From NCBI RefSeq assembly GCF_000420445.1, contig NZ_ATUY01000005.1, positions 62,001 to 126,000 of the forward strand: a stretch of DNA of 64,000 nucleotides. Reading direction: 5' to 3'. Below are positions 35,205 through 44,191 of the stretch, piece by piece. Position numbers and translations under genes: made by a program. The notes under the pieces are model-generated. The model saw only the letters and a program-made list of their open reading frames with translations, did not search any database and was not told the origin of the DNA. The DNA is from Actinotignum urinale DSM 15805 (lineage in GTDB: Bacteria; Actinomycetota; Actinomycetes; Actinomycetales; Actinomycetaceae). Every line of letters begins with the position of its first letter. The stretch's first letter is position 1.

Positions 35205-36296
35205 TTGAAAACATTCAAAGTTTTGGAAACACAGAGGATATGGTGCACACTTACTTACGTGTGTATCCCGAACGATTCCATTGTTGGCAGCCTCATTGTG
35301 TGGTTTGCCCGCCATGGACGCCCGCTCCCCTGGCGCGAACCGGGCACCAGCGCCTGGGCGATTCTCGTTTGCGAAGTCATGAGCCAACAAACACCGGTCG
35401 TGCGCGTACTACCCGCATGGGACGAATGGATGAAACGCTGGCCCACACCCCGCGACCTCGCCGCCGCCTCACCAGCAGAAGTTCTCCTCGCCTGGGGAAG
35501 GCTCGGGTATCCGAGACGCGCGCTGCGCCTACAAGAATGCGCCACCGTCGTCGCACAAGAATACGGAAACACCCTTCCGCGCAACCGGGAAGAGCTCTTG
35601 GCGCTCCCCGGAATCGGCCCCTACACCGCAGACGCGATTATCGCTTTCGCCTACCGCAAGCGCAGCACTGTGCTCGACACAAATATTCGACGAGTCCTCG
35701 CACGCCTCCACGGAGAAGAGCTGCCGCCCCCGCACATGAAAAAAGACGAAATCGCGCGTGCCGAAAAAATCATTCCTAGGGACGACGAATACGCGGCGCA
35801 ATGGAACGCCGCGATTATGGAACTTGGGGCGCTTGTATGCTCGCCGCGCACGCCAGCCTGCGAATCATGCCCACTCCGGGCGCAATGCCGATGGTTCGCT
35901 GCGGGAAAACCACGCAATGCTGCGCCACGACGCACACAAAAATTCACGGGCACCCACAGGGAAGCGCGCGGAAAAATCATGGCGATATTGAGAAGCGAGC
36001 ACCGTGCCCCGGAAGAAACTCCCCCACTCTCGCGCATAATAGAGACACAACCACACGGAATGTCTGAATCAAACGCGGCAAGTGGCAAAAACCCAACCGC
36101 GCACAGCAACAAGGCGCCAATCAATCACAAGCAAGTAAAAACCCACACCACAACAACAACCGCGCACGGCATTCCGTACAACGAGCTACTCACGGCAACC
36201 GCCCTGCCCGAATCACGCTTCGCACCCGCACTCCGCAGCCTCCTCCAGGACGGCCTTGCCCAGCGAAATGGCGAATTATACGCCCTCCCCCACTAG
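35205..36296 (+). CDS. mutY: A/G-specific adenine glycosylase
   Basis: A base-excision repair glycosylase that removes A opposite 8-oxoguanine. It shows the catalytic Glu region LVCEVMSQQTPVVRVL, the helix-hairpin-helix LLALPGIGPYTADAII, the catalytic Asp region VLDTNIRRVLARLHGEE, and the 4Fe-4S ligands in the expected spacing (C-x6-C-x2-C-x5-C, starting VCSPRTPACESC). The MutT-like C-terminal domain of longer MutY proteins is replaced by a His/Thr/Asn-rich linker and a short winged segment. The start is uncertain: TTG 35205 gives 363 residues; GTG 35259 would give a more typical N-terminus. Neither has a clear ribosome-binding site. Confidence 0.9.
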   Translation: MKTFKVLETQRIWCTLTYVCIPNDSIVGSLIVWFARHGRPLPWREPGTSAWAILVCEVMSQQTPVVRVLPAWDEWMKRWPTPRDLAAASPAEVLLAWGRLGYPRRALRLQECATVVAQEYGNTLPRNREELLALPGIGPYTADAIIAFAYRKRSTVLDTNIRRVLARLHGEELPPPHMKKDEIARAEKIIPRDDEYAAQWNAAIMELGALVCSPRTPACESCPLRAQCRWFAAGKPRNAAPRRTQKFTGTHREARGKIMAILRSEHRAPEETPPLSRIIETQPHGMSESNAASGKNPTAHSNKAPINHKQVKTHTTTTTAHGIPYNELLTATALPESRFAPALRSLLQDGLAQRNGELYALPH

Positions 36297-36313
36297 CCAG
36301 TTAGGATAGAGGC

Positions 36314-37162
36314 ATGGCTTTTGAACAAATCACTGATGTTGTTGCATTCCACGCCGAAGGCCCCGTCTGGCACGAAAGTTGGGGCGGTCTGCGTTTTGTC
36401 GATATGCTTGCGGGAGATCTTCTCACCATGGACGAAAGTGGCAAGGTGAACCGCCTCGCAACAGGGTCGAAAATCGCGGCTTTTGTGCGTCCGCGTGCTG
36501 ATGGCGGGTACATCGTCGCAACAGAAAAGGGACTGGCGCTCTGCGATACCCCTCACGGAACGCCTGGCGAAGCCCTAACTCTCTGGGAAAATGATATTTA
36601 CCGCATGAATGAGGGCGCGGTGGATCCCTGGGGTTATGTTTATGCGGGTTGTATGCCCTATGTACGCAACGAGGACACTCTGGGAACAGCGAAAGTATGG
36701 CGAATTTCCCCGAATCTTGAGGCGGTAGAGGCGCTCAACAACGTAACAACCTCCAACGGTTTGGATTTCACGCCCGATGCGAGCCTAGCGTATTACAACG
36801 ATACGACGACGCGCGGAACCGATGTTTTCGACGTCGACGAAACGGGCGCGCTCCACAATCGTCGCGTTTTTGCGAAAAGTGGCGGGCCTAGCCCCGACGG
36901 CCTCACCGTTGATAGCGAAGGAAACGTGTGGGTTGCCATGAACCGCGCCGGGCAAATTCGCGTATATGACCCGTCTGGAAAAGTTGTGGAACAGTATCAG
37001 TTGCCTGTCACTGGTACGACGGCGGTGACCCTGGGTGGCGTTGACGGTAAAGATGTTTTCGTCACCGTTTCGCGCGAGAACGACGATTCGAAAGGTGCCG
37101 GTGCCGTGTGGTGGATGCGTAGTCCGGTTGCCGGCCAAGCAACCCGCACATTCCAAGGCTAG
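36314..37162 (+). CDS. SMP-30/gluconolactonase family protein
   Basis: A 282-residue six-bladed beta-propeller. Conserved elements are EGPVWHESWGGLRFVDM (metal Glu), TTSNGLDFTPDASLAYYNDT (Asn/Asp metal ligands) and GGPSPDGLTVDSEGNVWVAM. Family members hydrolyse sugar lactones using Ca2+ or Zn2+, but the exact substrate cannot be told. No signal peptide. It is 17 bases downstream of mutY, so possibly the same transcript. Confidence 0.85.
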   Translation: MAFEQITDVVAFHAEGPVWHESWGGLRFVDMLAGDLLTMDESGKVNRLATGSKIAAFVRPRADGGYIVATEKGLALCDTPHGTPGEALTLWENDIYRMNEGAVDPWGYVYAGCMPYVRNEDTLGTAKVWRISPNLEAVEALNNVTTSNGLDFTPDASLAYYNDTTTRGTDVFDVDETGALHNRRVFAKSGGPSPDGLTVDSEGNVWVAMNRAGQIRVYDPSGKVVEQYQLPVTGTTAVTLGGVDGKDVFVTVSRENDDSKGAGAVWWMRSPVAGQATRTFQG

Positions 37163-37333
37163 CTAAAAGTTTTCCGGCCGCATCCGTCGTATATTTTCGT
37201 TACACTTTAACGGAACTGTACCTCACTTTGCTCTCCGGCTAACCGGCTCTTCGCATTTATAGGGACTCTTCGCATTTCAGGGTGCAGGTTGTTTTTGAAC
37301 CCTCCGGTTAACCTGACCTTGCCCCGCCTGCAG

Positions 37334-37368
37334 CAAAAAGGTGCGGATCCCACAAAGGAATCCGCACC
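37334..37368 (-). terminator. Terminator downstream of lysS
   Basis: On the minus strand GGTGCGGAT and ATCCGCACC pair (37340-37348 with 37360-37368) and are followed by TTTTTGCTGC. It lies beyond the lysS 3'-end duplication. Confidence 0.75.
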
Positions 37369-37382
37369 CCAACAAAAACTAC

Positions 37383-37473
37383 GCAAAGCGTCTCACTCTA
37401 GCGAGCACCGGGGCTTTCCCACGTTCGTAGCCTCCACGCGCCAAAGCGCCTCGCTCTAGTGAGCTCCCGGCTT
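37383..37473 (-). repeat. Duplicated lysS 3' end, including the stop codon
   Basis: The end of lysS with its stop (37441-37473, plus-strand CCAAAGCGCCTCGCTCTAGT...) is copied 58 bp further downstream (37383-37417, GCAAAGCGTCTCACTCTAGC...). About 27 of 34 positions match, and both copies keep CTCTAG. The spacer (37418-37440) has no obvious repeat. Confidence 0.8.
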
Positions 37474-38982
37474 AATGAACGGGAATGTAATCGTTTCGCG
37501 AATACCGAGCCCGGTAAGTGCTGTAATCAAACGGTCAATACCCATACCCATACCACCTGTTGGCGGGAAGCCCTGTTCCATAGCCTCAATGAAGTCCTCA
37601 TCAAGTTCCATAGCTTCAGGATCGCCCTTGGCGGCATCGAGAGACTGCTGCGTCAAACGTTCGCGCTGAATAACCGGATCGGCCAACTCTGAATATGCTG
37701 TACCCAATTCCATGCCCCGCACATACAAATCCCACTTCTCCGTCAGCCCAGGCTTCGTGCGATGCGGGCGAGTGAGCGGGGACGTATCCTCCGGGAAATC
37801 AAACACAAACGTCGGCTGATAGAGTTTATCGCCAGCCAATTCCTCAAATAGCTCCTCAACAATCTTTCCATTCACCCAATAGGGGGCAATAGAAATATCG
37901 TGAGCCTCAGCCAACTCCTCCAAACGTTCACGTGGCGTATCGACAGTCACGGTTTCCCCAACAGCTTCAGACACCGTGGTGTAAAGATCCAAACGTTGCC
38001 ACTCGCCACCGAGATCATATTCGGTGCCGTCCGCAAGCGTTACCGTCGTCGTACCAAAAGTATCAAGTGCGGCCTGCTGAACAAGATTTTGTGTCAAGTC
38101 GGCCATTGTTTCATACGTTGCATAGGACTGGTATGCTTCAAGCGCCGTAAACTCGGGAGAATGCGTGGAATCCGCGCCCTCATTACGGAAGTTGCGCCCA
38201 ATCTCGAAAACGCGGTCAATTCCGCCCACAACCGCACGCTTCAAATACAGTTCCGTGGCGATGCGCAGGTAAAGATCTTCGTCGTACGCATTAATGTGGG
38301 TGGTGAATGGACGAGCTGCCGCGCCACCGTGAAGTGGCTGCAAAATCGGCGTTTCAATCTCCGTATAGTTGCGGTTCTCGAAATTACGACGAATCGAACG
38401 CATCACAGAGCTACGAATCTTCACCATTTCGCGAGCGCGCGGGCGCGTAATCAAATCAAGGTGACGCAGGCGCACACGGCTTTCCTCGCTCAACGCGATT
38501 TCTTCGCCAGCTTCATTCGTGTAAATCTTCGGCAACGGGCGAAGCGCCTTCGACGCCATCTTCCAGCTGTGAGCAAAAACAGAGAGCTCCCCGCGCTTGG
38601 AGGCACCCATATGCCCCTCGACGAAAATGAAATCGCCCAAATCGACGTCCGTCTTGTACGCCTTGAAGGCCTCCTCGCCCACATTCGCGAGCGAGAAAAT
38701 CACCTGGAGGCGCGTACCGTCACCAGCTTGGAGCGTTGCGAATGCAATTTTTCCGCCCGTGCGGTACAGCATGACGCGCCCTGCAACAGCAACACGATCT
38801 TCCAGTTCGACACCGGGTTCAATGCCTTCGTATTTTGCACGCACATCTTTAATGGTGTCCTTGACGGGAACTTCCGCCGGGTAGGGTTCTTTCCCTTCGG
38901 CCAAGTAACGTTCACGCTTATCGAGACGGATACGAATTTGTTCGGGGGCGTCGTCCCCCAGCACTCCAAGATTTTCTGTCAT
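37456..38982 (-). CDS. lysS: Lysyl-tRNA synthetase, class II
   Basis: A 508-residue enzyme that charges tRNA-Lys. It has an N-terminal OB-fold anticodon-binding domain (about 65-170) and a class II catalytic core: motif 1 around SSVMRSIRRNFENRNYTEIE, motif 2 FEIGRNFRNEGADSTHSPEF, motif 3 GMGMGIDRLITALTGLG. The order is the usual one for the family and the length is normal. ATG 38980-38982 is the start. In Actinobacteria it commonly ends the folate/panE/DUF2520 run, as here. The 3' end is duplicated. Confidence 0.97.
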   Translation of the reverse strand: MTENLGVLGDDAPEQIRIRLDKRERYLAEGKEPYPAEVPVKDTIKDVRAKYEGIEPGVELEDRVAVAGRVMLYRTGGKIAFATLQAGDGTRLQVIFSLANVGEEAFKAYKTDVDLGDFIFVEGHMGASKRGELSVFAHSWKMASKALRPLPKIYTNEAGEEIALSEESRVRLRHLDLITRPRAREMVKIRSSVMRSIRRNFENRNYTEIETPILQPLHGGAAARPFTTHINAYDEDLYLRIATELYLKRAVVGGIDRVFEIGRNFRNEGADSTHSPEFTALEAYQSYATYETMADLTQNLVQQAALDTFGTTTVTLADGTEYDLGGEWQRLDLYTTVSEAVGETVTVDTPRERLEELAEAHDISIAPYWVNGKIVEELFEELAGDKLYQPTFVFDFPEDTSPLTRPHRTKPGLTEKWDLYVRGMELGTAYSELADPVIQRERLTQQSLDAAKGDPEAMELDEDFIEAMEQGFPPTGGMGMGIDRLITALTGLGIRETITFPFIKPGAH

Positions 38983-39096
38983 TCTTCAAGGATAGCCCGG
39001 AAATGGCGCACATTCCCCTTTTCGGCATTTTTACAGCGAAAATAACATTTTCTTTATCTCGGGGTTGTACGACGATAGTGGTTGCGTTGCGTGTAG

Positions 39097-39852
39097 CTAC
39101 AGTTCCTCGCTACCGCGCAAGCCCTCGCGTAGAGAATGCTCCATAAGATTCCATGCGTAGGAATCGTCGTCAATATGGGCGTTTCGTAGTAGCGTACGTA
39201 TTTCGCGCGCGAGCGTGTGTGTGGTTGTGGTTGCTACCCGGATGGCTTTGGTGTAATCGCCACGAACAGAATCCTCTACAATGCGCGCTTCGCCCCCAAG
39301 ATCCATGACGATAGCCTCACCGATTGGTAATACCAAAGGCGCTGCGTCAAGAGCCCAGTATGCGCCGTGCAAACGTTCAATATCAAGGCTTGTTCCCGTA
39401 AATTCAATGGCCGGATGCATGGCGATAACAAAGGCGCCCCGATCAGCAGCCGTATCGCACAGGCTCGCGCCAGCGTCGGGCGCGGTATGGATAACAAGCT
39501 GGCCGCGTCTCCAAAGACTCTTCTCCTCGCTGTGCTCAAGAAAATCTCGAAGTTCCCACGCAGCCGATACACACAGCAGAACAACATCGCTTTCTTCAAT
39601 GAGTTGCGTTGGTTCTTTGAGTGAAACATTGGGGAGCATGGCGTCAAGGCGATCGGCCATAGTTAGCGCCTCGCTATCCGCACATGTTTCAGCGCCCTCA
39701 CGAACGCCACCCACACACATTGGGGTATCAAGGAAGGAAACACCCATGATGGTGTGTTGGCAGGCTCGAAGCGCAGCGGCAAGAGAAATTCCGGAAACGC
39801 CAGAAGTAATAACGCCTATTCGCAAGCGGTGAGAATTCGCTACACGTGACAT
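39097..39852 (-). CDS. Rossmann-like and DUF2520 domain protein
   Basis: A 251-residue protein: N-terminal Rossmann fold (LRIGVITSGVSGISLAAALR; the usual G-x-G-x-x-G is altered to TSGVSG) and a C-terminal helical DUF2520 region (MHPAIEFTGTS, then LVLPIGEAIVMDLGG). This family sits in the folate/pantothenate locus of Actinobacteria and resembles dehydrogenases of the ketopantoate reductase or pyrroline-5-carboxylate reductase type; activity is unproven. It is 43 bases downstream of panE on the same strand. Confidence 0.8.
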   Translation of the reverse strand: MSRVANSHRLRIGVITSGVSGISLAAALRACQHTIMGVSFLDTPMCVGGVREGAETCADSEALTMADRLDAMLPNVSLKEPTQLIEESDVVLLCVSAAWELRDFLEHSEEKSLWRRGQLVIHTAPDAGASLCDTAADRGAFVIAMHPAIEFTGTSLDIERLHGAYWALDAAPLVLPIGEAIVMDLGGEARIVEDSVRGDYTKAIRVATTTTHTLAREIRTLLRNAHIDDDSYAWNLMEHSLREGLRGSEEL

Positions 39853-39895
39853 TTTCGTTGCCTTCTCAGCTACGCAATCCGAAATAATGCACGGA

Positions 39896-40765
39896 TTAGC
39901 GACGCCCTCGAATATTTTCTTCAGCAGCAGCCACCGCGGCAGAAAGCGCAGGAGTCGGAACTCCTAAACGGCACGCTTCTTCCAAGACGGCACTTCCCAA
40001 TGCGTGAAGCTCTGTTCGATTGCCCTCATGAGCATCGCGTGCAAGCGAGGACGTAGAATCCGGTGGTAGCTTCGTCAAGAAGGAATAAATTTCGGCCGGA
40101 CGTGTGGGAACGTTTTCGAGTGTCGCGATATGTGCCAGTTCTTTACACAAGGCTTGCGCGAGTTTCGGGGATTGATCAAGGGCGCGCCCAATAGGACGGC
40201 CGGTTGCCGTAGTCAATAATGCCATTGCACACTGGTTACGCAACTTGCGCCACAACACCTGTTGTTCCGTACCGCGGAAGAACACATCAATTCCGCCATT
40301 GAGAAGAACGCGGGAAATGTCCCCATCCATCGCCATATCTGGGAGTTCCACCTTAAAGAAATTCGAGGTGTGGTGGATAACTCCAGGGCTGACCCGCTCC
40401 GAAATCCCGTACGCTGCGCCGGACCAAGATTCCGCTTCGTTGAGTGAATGAATGTGGCGGGCATGGTCAAAACCATTGAAGAGCGCGCACAGCTCCTTGG
40501 GGCGCGCACTGCGAATCGATTTTTCAATTGCTGGCAGTGCGTAGGACTTTGTTGTCACGAGAATTTCGGAACCGCGTTGCGGACTTGTAAGAGCTGGCAC
40601 TTCGACGGTGAACTTGCCAAACTTCTTAGAATCAATAGTTATACCTTGCTCGTTGATGATTTTTGCTGTTTGATTGGTGGCGACAACAGCGACCTTTTGT
40701 CCGTTCTTCGCCAAAACACCAGCAATGAGGCCACCAATACCTCCAGGGCCATAAATATTGAGCAT
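39896..40765 (-). CDS. panE: 2-dehydropantoate 2-reductase (ApbA/PanE)
   Basis: A 289-residue NADPH-dependent ketopantoate reductase for pantothenate/CoA synthesis. The nucleotide motif is IYGPGGIGGLIAGVLAKNG, TTKSYALPAI follows, and the catalytic Lys region LWRKLRNQCAMALLTTAT is present with a C-terminal helical domain. Near the end, DAHEGNRTELHALGSAVLEE is typical of the family. Start ATG 40763-40765. A gap of 174 bases separates it from the DUF3180 gene, partly filled with repeats. Confidence 0.88.
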   Translation of the reverse strand: MLNIYGPGGIGGLIAGVLAKNGQKVAVVATNQTAKIINEQGITIDSKKFGKFTVEVPALTSPQRGSEILVTTKSYALPAIEKSIRSARPKELCALFNGFDHARHIHSLNEAESWSGAAYGISERVSPGVIHHTSNFFKVELPDMAMDGDISRVLLNGGIDVFFRGTEQQVLWRKLRNQCAMALLTTATGRPIGRALDQSPKLAQALCKELAHIATLENVPTRPAEIYSFLTKLPPDSTSSLARDAHEGNRTELHALGSAVLEEACRLGVPTPALSAAVAAAEENIRGRR

Positions 40766-40917
40766 AAGTGTAGCCTAATATGAACATGGCCATCTGTCTC
40801 GCAGACGGGACGTGTTTCACGTCATTTTTCGTTAGTTTTAGCCACTAGCGTGATGGGTTCAAAAAATATTTCAACTCATTTTACAATGCGAGGTGGTGCA
40901 TTGCAGGGCGCCTGTAG

Positions 40918-40961
40918 CTATACTGTGGCGAGCTTCCCACTACACTGCCGGGAGCTTCCCG
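40918..40961 (-). repeat. 22-bp tandem duplication spanning the DUF3180 gene stop codon
   Basis: Plus-strand units CTATACTGTGGCGAGCTTCC... (40918-40939) and CTACACTGCCGGGAGCTTCC... (40940-40961), 17 of 22 bases identical. The CTA of the second unit is the gene's stop codon (minus strand TAG); the first unit repeats it. Confidence 0.8.
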
Positions 40962-41434
40962 AAACCGCCGGGTTGGGATGACGTCTTGCCATCCTCGTCG
41001 TCCCCATCTATGCGACACCAACGTTCCGCAAGTAACCCCGCACCCAGTAACGCGATTGAGGACAGACACAACACACCCCAGCTGAGGGTTTCTCCGCGAA
41101 TAAATGAAGTAGATATTCCGAGAAAATACGATAGCGCGACGACGAAACTCACGCCTGTAATCAACGCGCCAGCACGGGAAGAAGCGACTGCCATAAAGAA
41201 AACGCGGGCGGCCGCGAGGCGAGAGAGGGAGCGGTCCTTCCCTGTTTTCAGGGCACGAACGCGCCATCCCATCCACACAAGTGCAAGTGCAAGGGCAAAA
41301 ACGGGCAGTCCCGTAAAGACGGGAATATGTATGGGGTTGCTGTAGAGAAAACGGCGAAGAAGTTCACCAAGGACAAGACCTGTTGCAAGCCACACGGCGA
41401 CGGAAGCATATGTTTGTTTCATTGCGTTATTCAT
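40940..41434 (-). CDS. DUF3180 family membrane protein
   Basis: A 164-residue protein with four hydrophobic segments (for example SVAVWLATGLVLGELLRR and LPVFALALALVWMGWRV), matching the DUF3180 family that follows folK in Actinobacteria. Function is unknown. ATG 41432-41434 overlaps the folBK stop by four bases (ATGA), so it is translated with the folate genes. Confidence 0.85.
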   Translation of the reverse strand: MNNAMKQTYASVAVWLATGLVLGELLRRFLYSNPIHIPVFTGLPVFALALALVWMGWRVRALKTGKDRSLSRLAAARVFFMAVASSRAGALITGVSFVVALSYFLGISTSFIRGETLSWGVLCLSSIALLGAGLLAERWCRIDGDDEDGKTSSQPGGFGKLPAV

Positions 41435-42549
41435 AGGGTTTCCCCTTTACTACGCAAGTCTTGAATGAGTGCGAGAATCGGGGTTGGGGCAGGATTTTCG
41501 CTACCACTACCTATGTTATTGATGTTTGCACTCGGTTCGGCGCTTGCCTTACTTAACCACGCCCAGGGCTCGATACTTGCCCAGGGTTCAAGAACAAACA
41601 GTCGTTCGTGAGCGCGCGGATGCGGAAGTGTAAGCGCGGGGTGGGAGCTGATTATCTCCCGTAGGTTTTCCCGGAAGGTTGGCGTGCCGGCCGTAGTGCT
41701 TGAAAAATTACCGGGCTCATTATTGACACTGTTAGCGCCATTAACGCCGTTAACACCATTGACACTGCTAGCACCTTTAACAGCGTCAGCACCCGGCGCG
41801 GTACGCACATAATCGTATGCGCCCACCATATCAATATCTAAGGCTCGCGCCCCCCACCGTTCGATACGCACACGCCCATAACGCACTTCAATTCGTTGCA
41901 ATTCAGCCAATAATTCTAGCGGAGATAGCGCGCTATCCAGAGCCACAACACTATTAAGATATGGTGGTTGTGGCGCCTGACCCGGAGCTAAAAGTGGCTG
42001 TGTGATTACCGGCTGAGCAATACCTGTTATGTGAACGGGCAAGGCACCTATCGCATCGACGGCATTGCGGAAAGTACCCTCAGCATCTCCAAGATTCGCC
42101 CCTATCCCCAGAACATAATGACGTATTTTTCCGGACTGGGCAATCGGCGCCAAGCGCCTAACCGTCACACTCGCATCTGTAAAATCTGCCTCTACCGGCG
42201 CTTCAGGCTTATGAACGGTTACACTCACCGCCAAAGCGCCACGCTTTATAGCGCGCGCAGCAATATCCCCCGCAAGTGTTTCCAGAAGATTCACGGCGTT
42301 CCCGCCGATAACCTCGGTTGCATCGTCGGCAAGATCCGCGTAGGACATTGTGGAGGAAACATCGTCCGCTTCCCTTGCGCGCGCGGTATCAACTACTACT
42401 TCGGTATCGACAATAAAAGGCTTGCGTTCTTCACGTTCAAAATCAAAAACACCATGATTCGCAACAACCTTCACGCCCGTAATCCGCACGGAATCGCACT
42501 GTATCCCTAAGGTATGGCAGGCATCTACGAAGGTCGAAGGCAACAACAT
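41431..42549 (-). CDS. folK: Fused dihydroneopterin aldolase / HPPK (FolB-FolK)
   Basis: A 372-residue bifunctional folate enzyme. Residues ~15-130 form FolB (ITGVKVVANHGVFDFEREE; LLETLAGDIAARAI), and ~140-372 form 6-hydroxymethyl-7,8-dihydropterin pyrophosphokinase (YVLGIGANLGDAEGTF; RWGARALDIDMVGA; LTLPHPRAHERLFVLEP). FolB-FolK fusions are common in Actinobacteria. An insertion within the HPPK domain carries Val-Asn-Gly repeats (VNGVNGVNGANSVNN, nucleotides about 41700-41780) encoded by short tandem DNA repeats. The start is ATG 42547-42549, sharing a base with the folP stop (TAATG); longer readings overlap folP and are not credible. Confidence 0.92.
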   Translation of the reverse strand: MLLPSTFVDACHTLGIQCDSVRITGVKVVANHGVFDFEREERKPFIVDTEVVVDTARAREADDVSSTMSYADLADDATEVIGGNAVNLLETLAGDIAARAIKRGALAVSVTVHKPEAPVEADFTDASVTVRRLAPIAQSGKIRHYVLGIGANLGDAEGTFRNAVDAIGALPVHITGIAQPVITQPLLAPGQAPQPPYLNSVVALDSALSPLELLAELQRIEVRYGRVRIERWGARALDIDMVGAYDYVRTAPGADAVKGASSVNGVNGVNGANSVNNEPGNFSSTTAGTPTFRENLREIISSHPALTLPHPRAHERLFVLEPWASIEPWAWLSKASAEPSANINNIGSGSENPAPTPILALIQDLRSKGETL

Positions 42550-43598
42550 TAGTGGCCCCCACAACCGCATGAACCACCGCATCCGCCTAAGGCGCCCCCG
42601 CTTCGAGAAACAGAAACGCCATGCGAACCGGTTCCACCGCAACAACCCGAAACCTCATAGGAATCCGTGTGCGAAACCGAACCACTACAGCACCCGCCTT
42701 CGTGCCGAATCGCGCCGGGGCGAATGCCGTTGAGCATCTGCCAGTGAAGCATCAGTTGTTCTTCAACGTCCACAGCCACGCGAGATGCAGCCACTTCATG
42801 AACGCGAACCGCCCACACGCCCATGCGAGCAAAATGCGAGGTGAAGGCAGCTGTTGCGTCGTCGCGATCTAACGGCGTTAATCCGCACTCCCCACCCTTC
42901 AAGGTGCCCACACGTTCCAGGAAACGTTTGCGCGAAACCCCCACAAGTACGGGTAAACCTATCCCCATCACGGCATCCATATTGACCGCGAGATTCCAAT
43001 CATCTTCACCCATTTTTGCGAAACCGAAACCGGGGTCGATAATAATTTGATCCTCGCGCATTCCGGCGTCGAAGGCTTTCCTTAAACTTGCGCGTAATTC
43101 GGAGGCGACCTCGTCCCCAACGTTGGTGTAGTTCGCCAAGCTGTTCATGGACTGCGCGTTTCCGCGCCCGTGCTGAAGAATATAGTTCGTTTGGGTGCTG
43201 ACAATGGCGTCAAACATTTTCGGGTCGCCTTGCCCGCCGGTCACGTCGTTAATAATGAAGGCACCTGCTTCCACGGCGCGTATCGCGGTTTTCGCGTGGT
43301 ACGTGTCCACGGACACCGGGTAGGATGCGGAAAGTTCCGCGACGACGGTTTCAATCCGCGCCCATTCTTCATCCGCGGTAAGAATTTGCGCGCCGGGCCT
43401 GGTGGATTCTCCCCCAATATCGAGGATGTCCGCGCCCTGCGCCATGAGTTCATGGCCACGTTTAATGGCGGCGTCAGCACTTGCCCATTTCCCGCCGTCG
43501 GAGAAAGAATCGGGGGTGACGTTAACAATGCCCATAACCCGTGTGCGAGCAAACGGTGAGGTGTTCAGTTCGAATTGTGTTGGTGATTCCTTTTTCAT
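42549..43598 (-). CDS. folP: Dihydropteroate synthase with Cys/Gly-rich C-terminal tail
   Basis: A 349-residue TIM-barrel enzyme joining pterin pyrophosphate and pABA. It shows [50 protein letters not shown] and [12 protein letters not shown], all expected for DHPS. The tail is unusual: the last ~50 residues are Gly/Ser/Cys/His-rich ([36 protein letters not shown]), with eight Cys that could bind metal. Start chosen as ATG 43598, overlapping the folE stop (ATGA) with AAGGA eight bases upstream; ATG 43607 is possible. Confidence 0.93.
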   Translation of the reverse strand: MKKESPTQFELNTSPFARTRVMGIVNVTPDSFSDGGKWASADAAIKRGHELMAQGADILDIGGESTRPGAQILTADEEWARIETVVAELSASYPVSVDTYHAKTAIRAVEAGAFIINDVTGGQGDPKMFDAIVSTQTNYILQHGRGNAQSMNSLANYTNVGDEVASELRASLRKAFDAGMREDQIIIDPGFGFAKMGEDDWNLAVNMDAVMGIGLPVLVGVSRKRFLERVGTLKGGECGLTPLDRDDATAAFTSHFARMGVWAVRVHEVAASRVAVDVEEQLMLHWQMLNGIRPGAIRHEGGCCSGSVSHTDSYEVSGCCGGTGSHGVSVSRSGGALGGCGGSCGCGGH

Positions 43599-44191
43599 GA
43601 ACGACATCCTTGTATAAGGCTCATTGCTTCCGCGCGAGTTGTTGCGTTGCGCAGGGCTCCGCGTACCGCAGAGGTAACGGTGTAGGAACCGGGTTTGCGC
43701 ACCCCGCGCATATTCATACACATATGTTCTGCTTCTATGACGACGAGGGCACCGGATGCTTCCAAGGCGCCAATGAGAGCTTCAGCTATTTGGGTTGTTA
43801 ACCGTTCTTGGATTTGGGGACGACGAGAGTAGCCTTCCACGAGGCGGGCGAGCTTCGAAAGCCCCGTAACTTTCCCATCTTTTCCGGGAATGTAGGCAAC
43901 GTGGGCGTGCCCCCAGAAGGGTAATAGGTGGTGTTCGCACATGGAGGTGAAGGGAATATCGCGCACAATAATCATTTCGTGGAAATTCTCTGCGAAGGTT
44001 GTGGAGAGAACCTCGCTCGGATCGGTGCCTAATCCACTAAAAATCTCCTGATAGGATCGGGCAATGCGCGCGGGTGTTTCTTGTAGGCCTTCACGGTCGG
44101 GATTTTCGCCAATTCCGATGAGGAGTTCGCGGATTGCGTTACGCACGCGTTCTTCATCAAATTGTGGTTGTTCTACGAAAGAAGTCGACAT
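43595..44191 (-). CDS. folE: GTP cyclohydrolase I
   Basis: A 198-residue enzyme that converts GTP to 7,8-dihydroneopterin triphosphate, the first step of folate synthesis. The zinc/catalytic motif is [20 protein letters not shown], followed by [20 protein letters not shown] and [13 protein letters not shown]. Length is normal. The ATG at 44189-44191 immediately follows the ftsH stop, and its own stop overlaps folP: tight coupling. Confidence 0.96.
   Translation of the reverse strand: MSTSFVEQPQFDEERVRNAIRELLIGIGENPDREGLQETPARIARSYQEIFSGLGTDPSEVLSTTFAENFHEMIIVRDIPFTSMCEHHLLPFWGHAHVAYIPGKDGKVTGLSKLARLVEGYSRRPQIQERLTTQIAEALIGALEASGALVVIEAEHMCMNMRGVRKPGSYTVTSAVRGALRNATTRAEAMSLIQGCRS

Noticed and set aside
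35043-35390. 115-codon minus-strand ORF overlapping the mutY start region, with a hydrophobic end (MRVFAFLAGMFIFATLSNG)
   Set aside because: It overlaps mutY coding sequence and has no ribosome-binding site; a 35-residue membrane peptide from its end is possible but unsupported.
37900-39045. 381-codon open frame on the plus strand opposite lysS
   Set aside because: It lies entirely antisense to a fully recognisable lysyl-tRNA synthetase and its translation shows no domain; it is a shadow of lysS codon usage.
40766-40917. Small gene between DUF3180 and panE
   Set aside because: No open frame with a ribosome-binding site; the stretch has only a short palindrome (ACGTGTTTCACGT) and AT-rich sequence.
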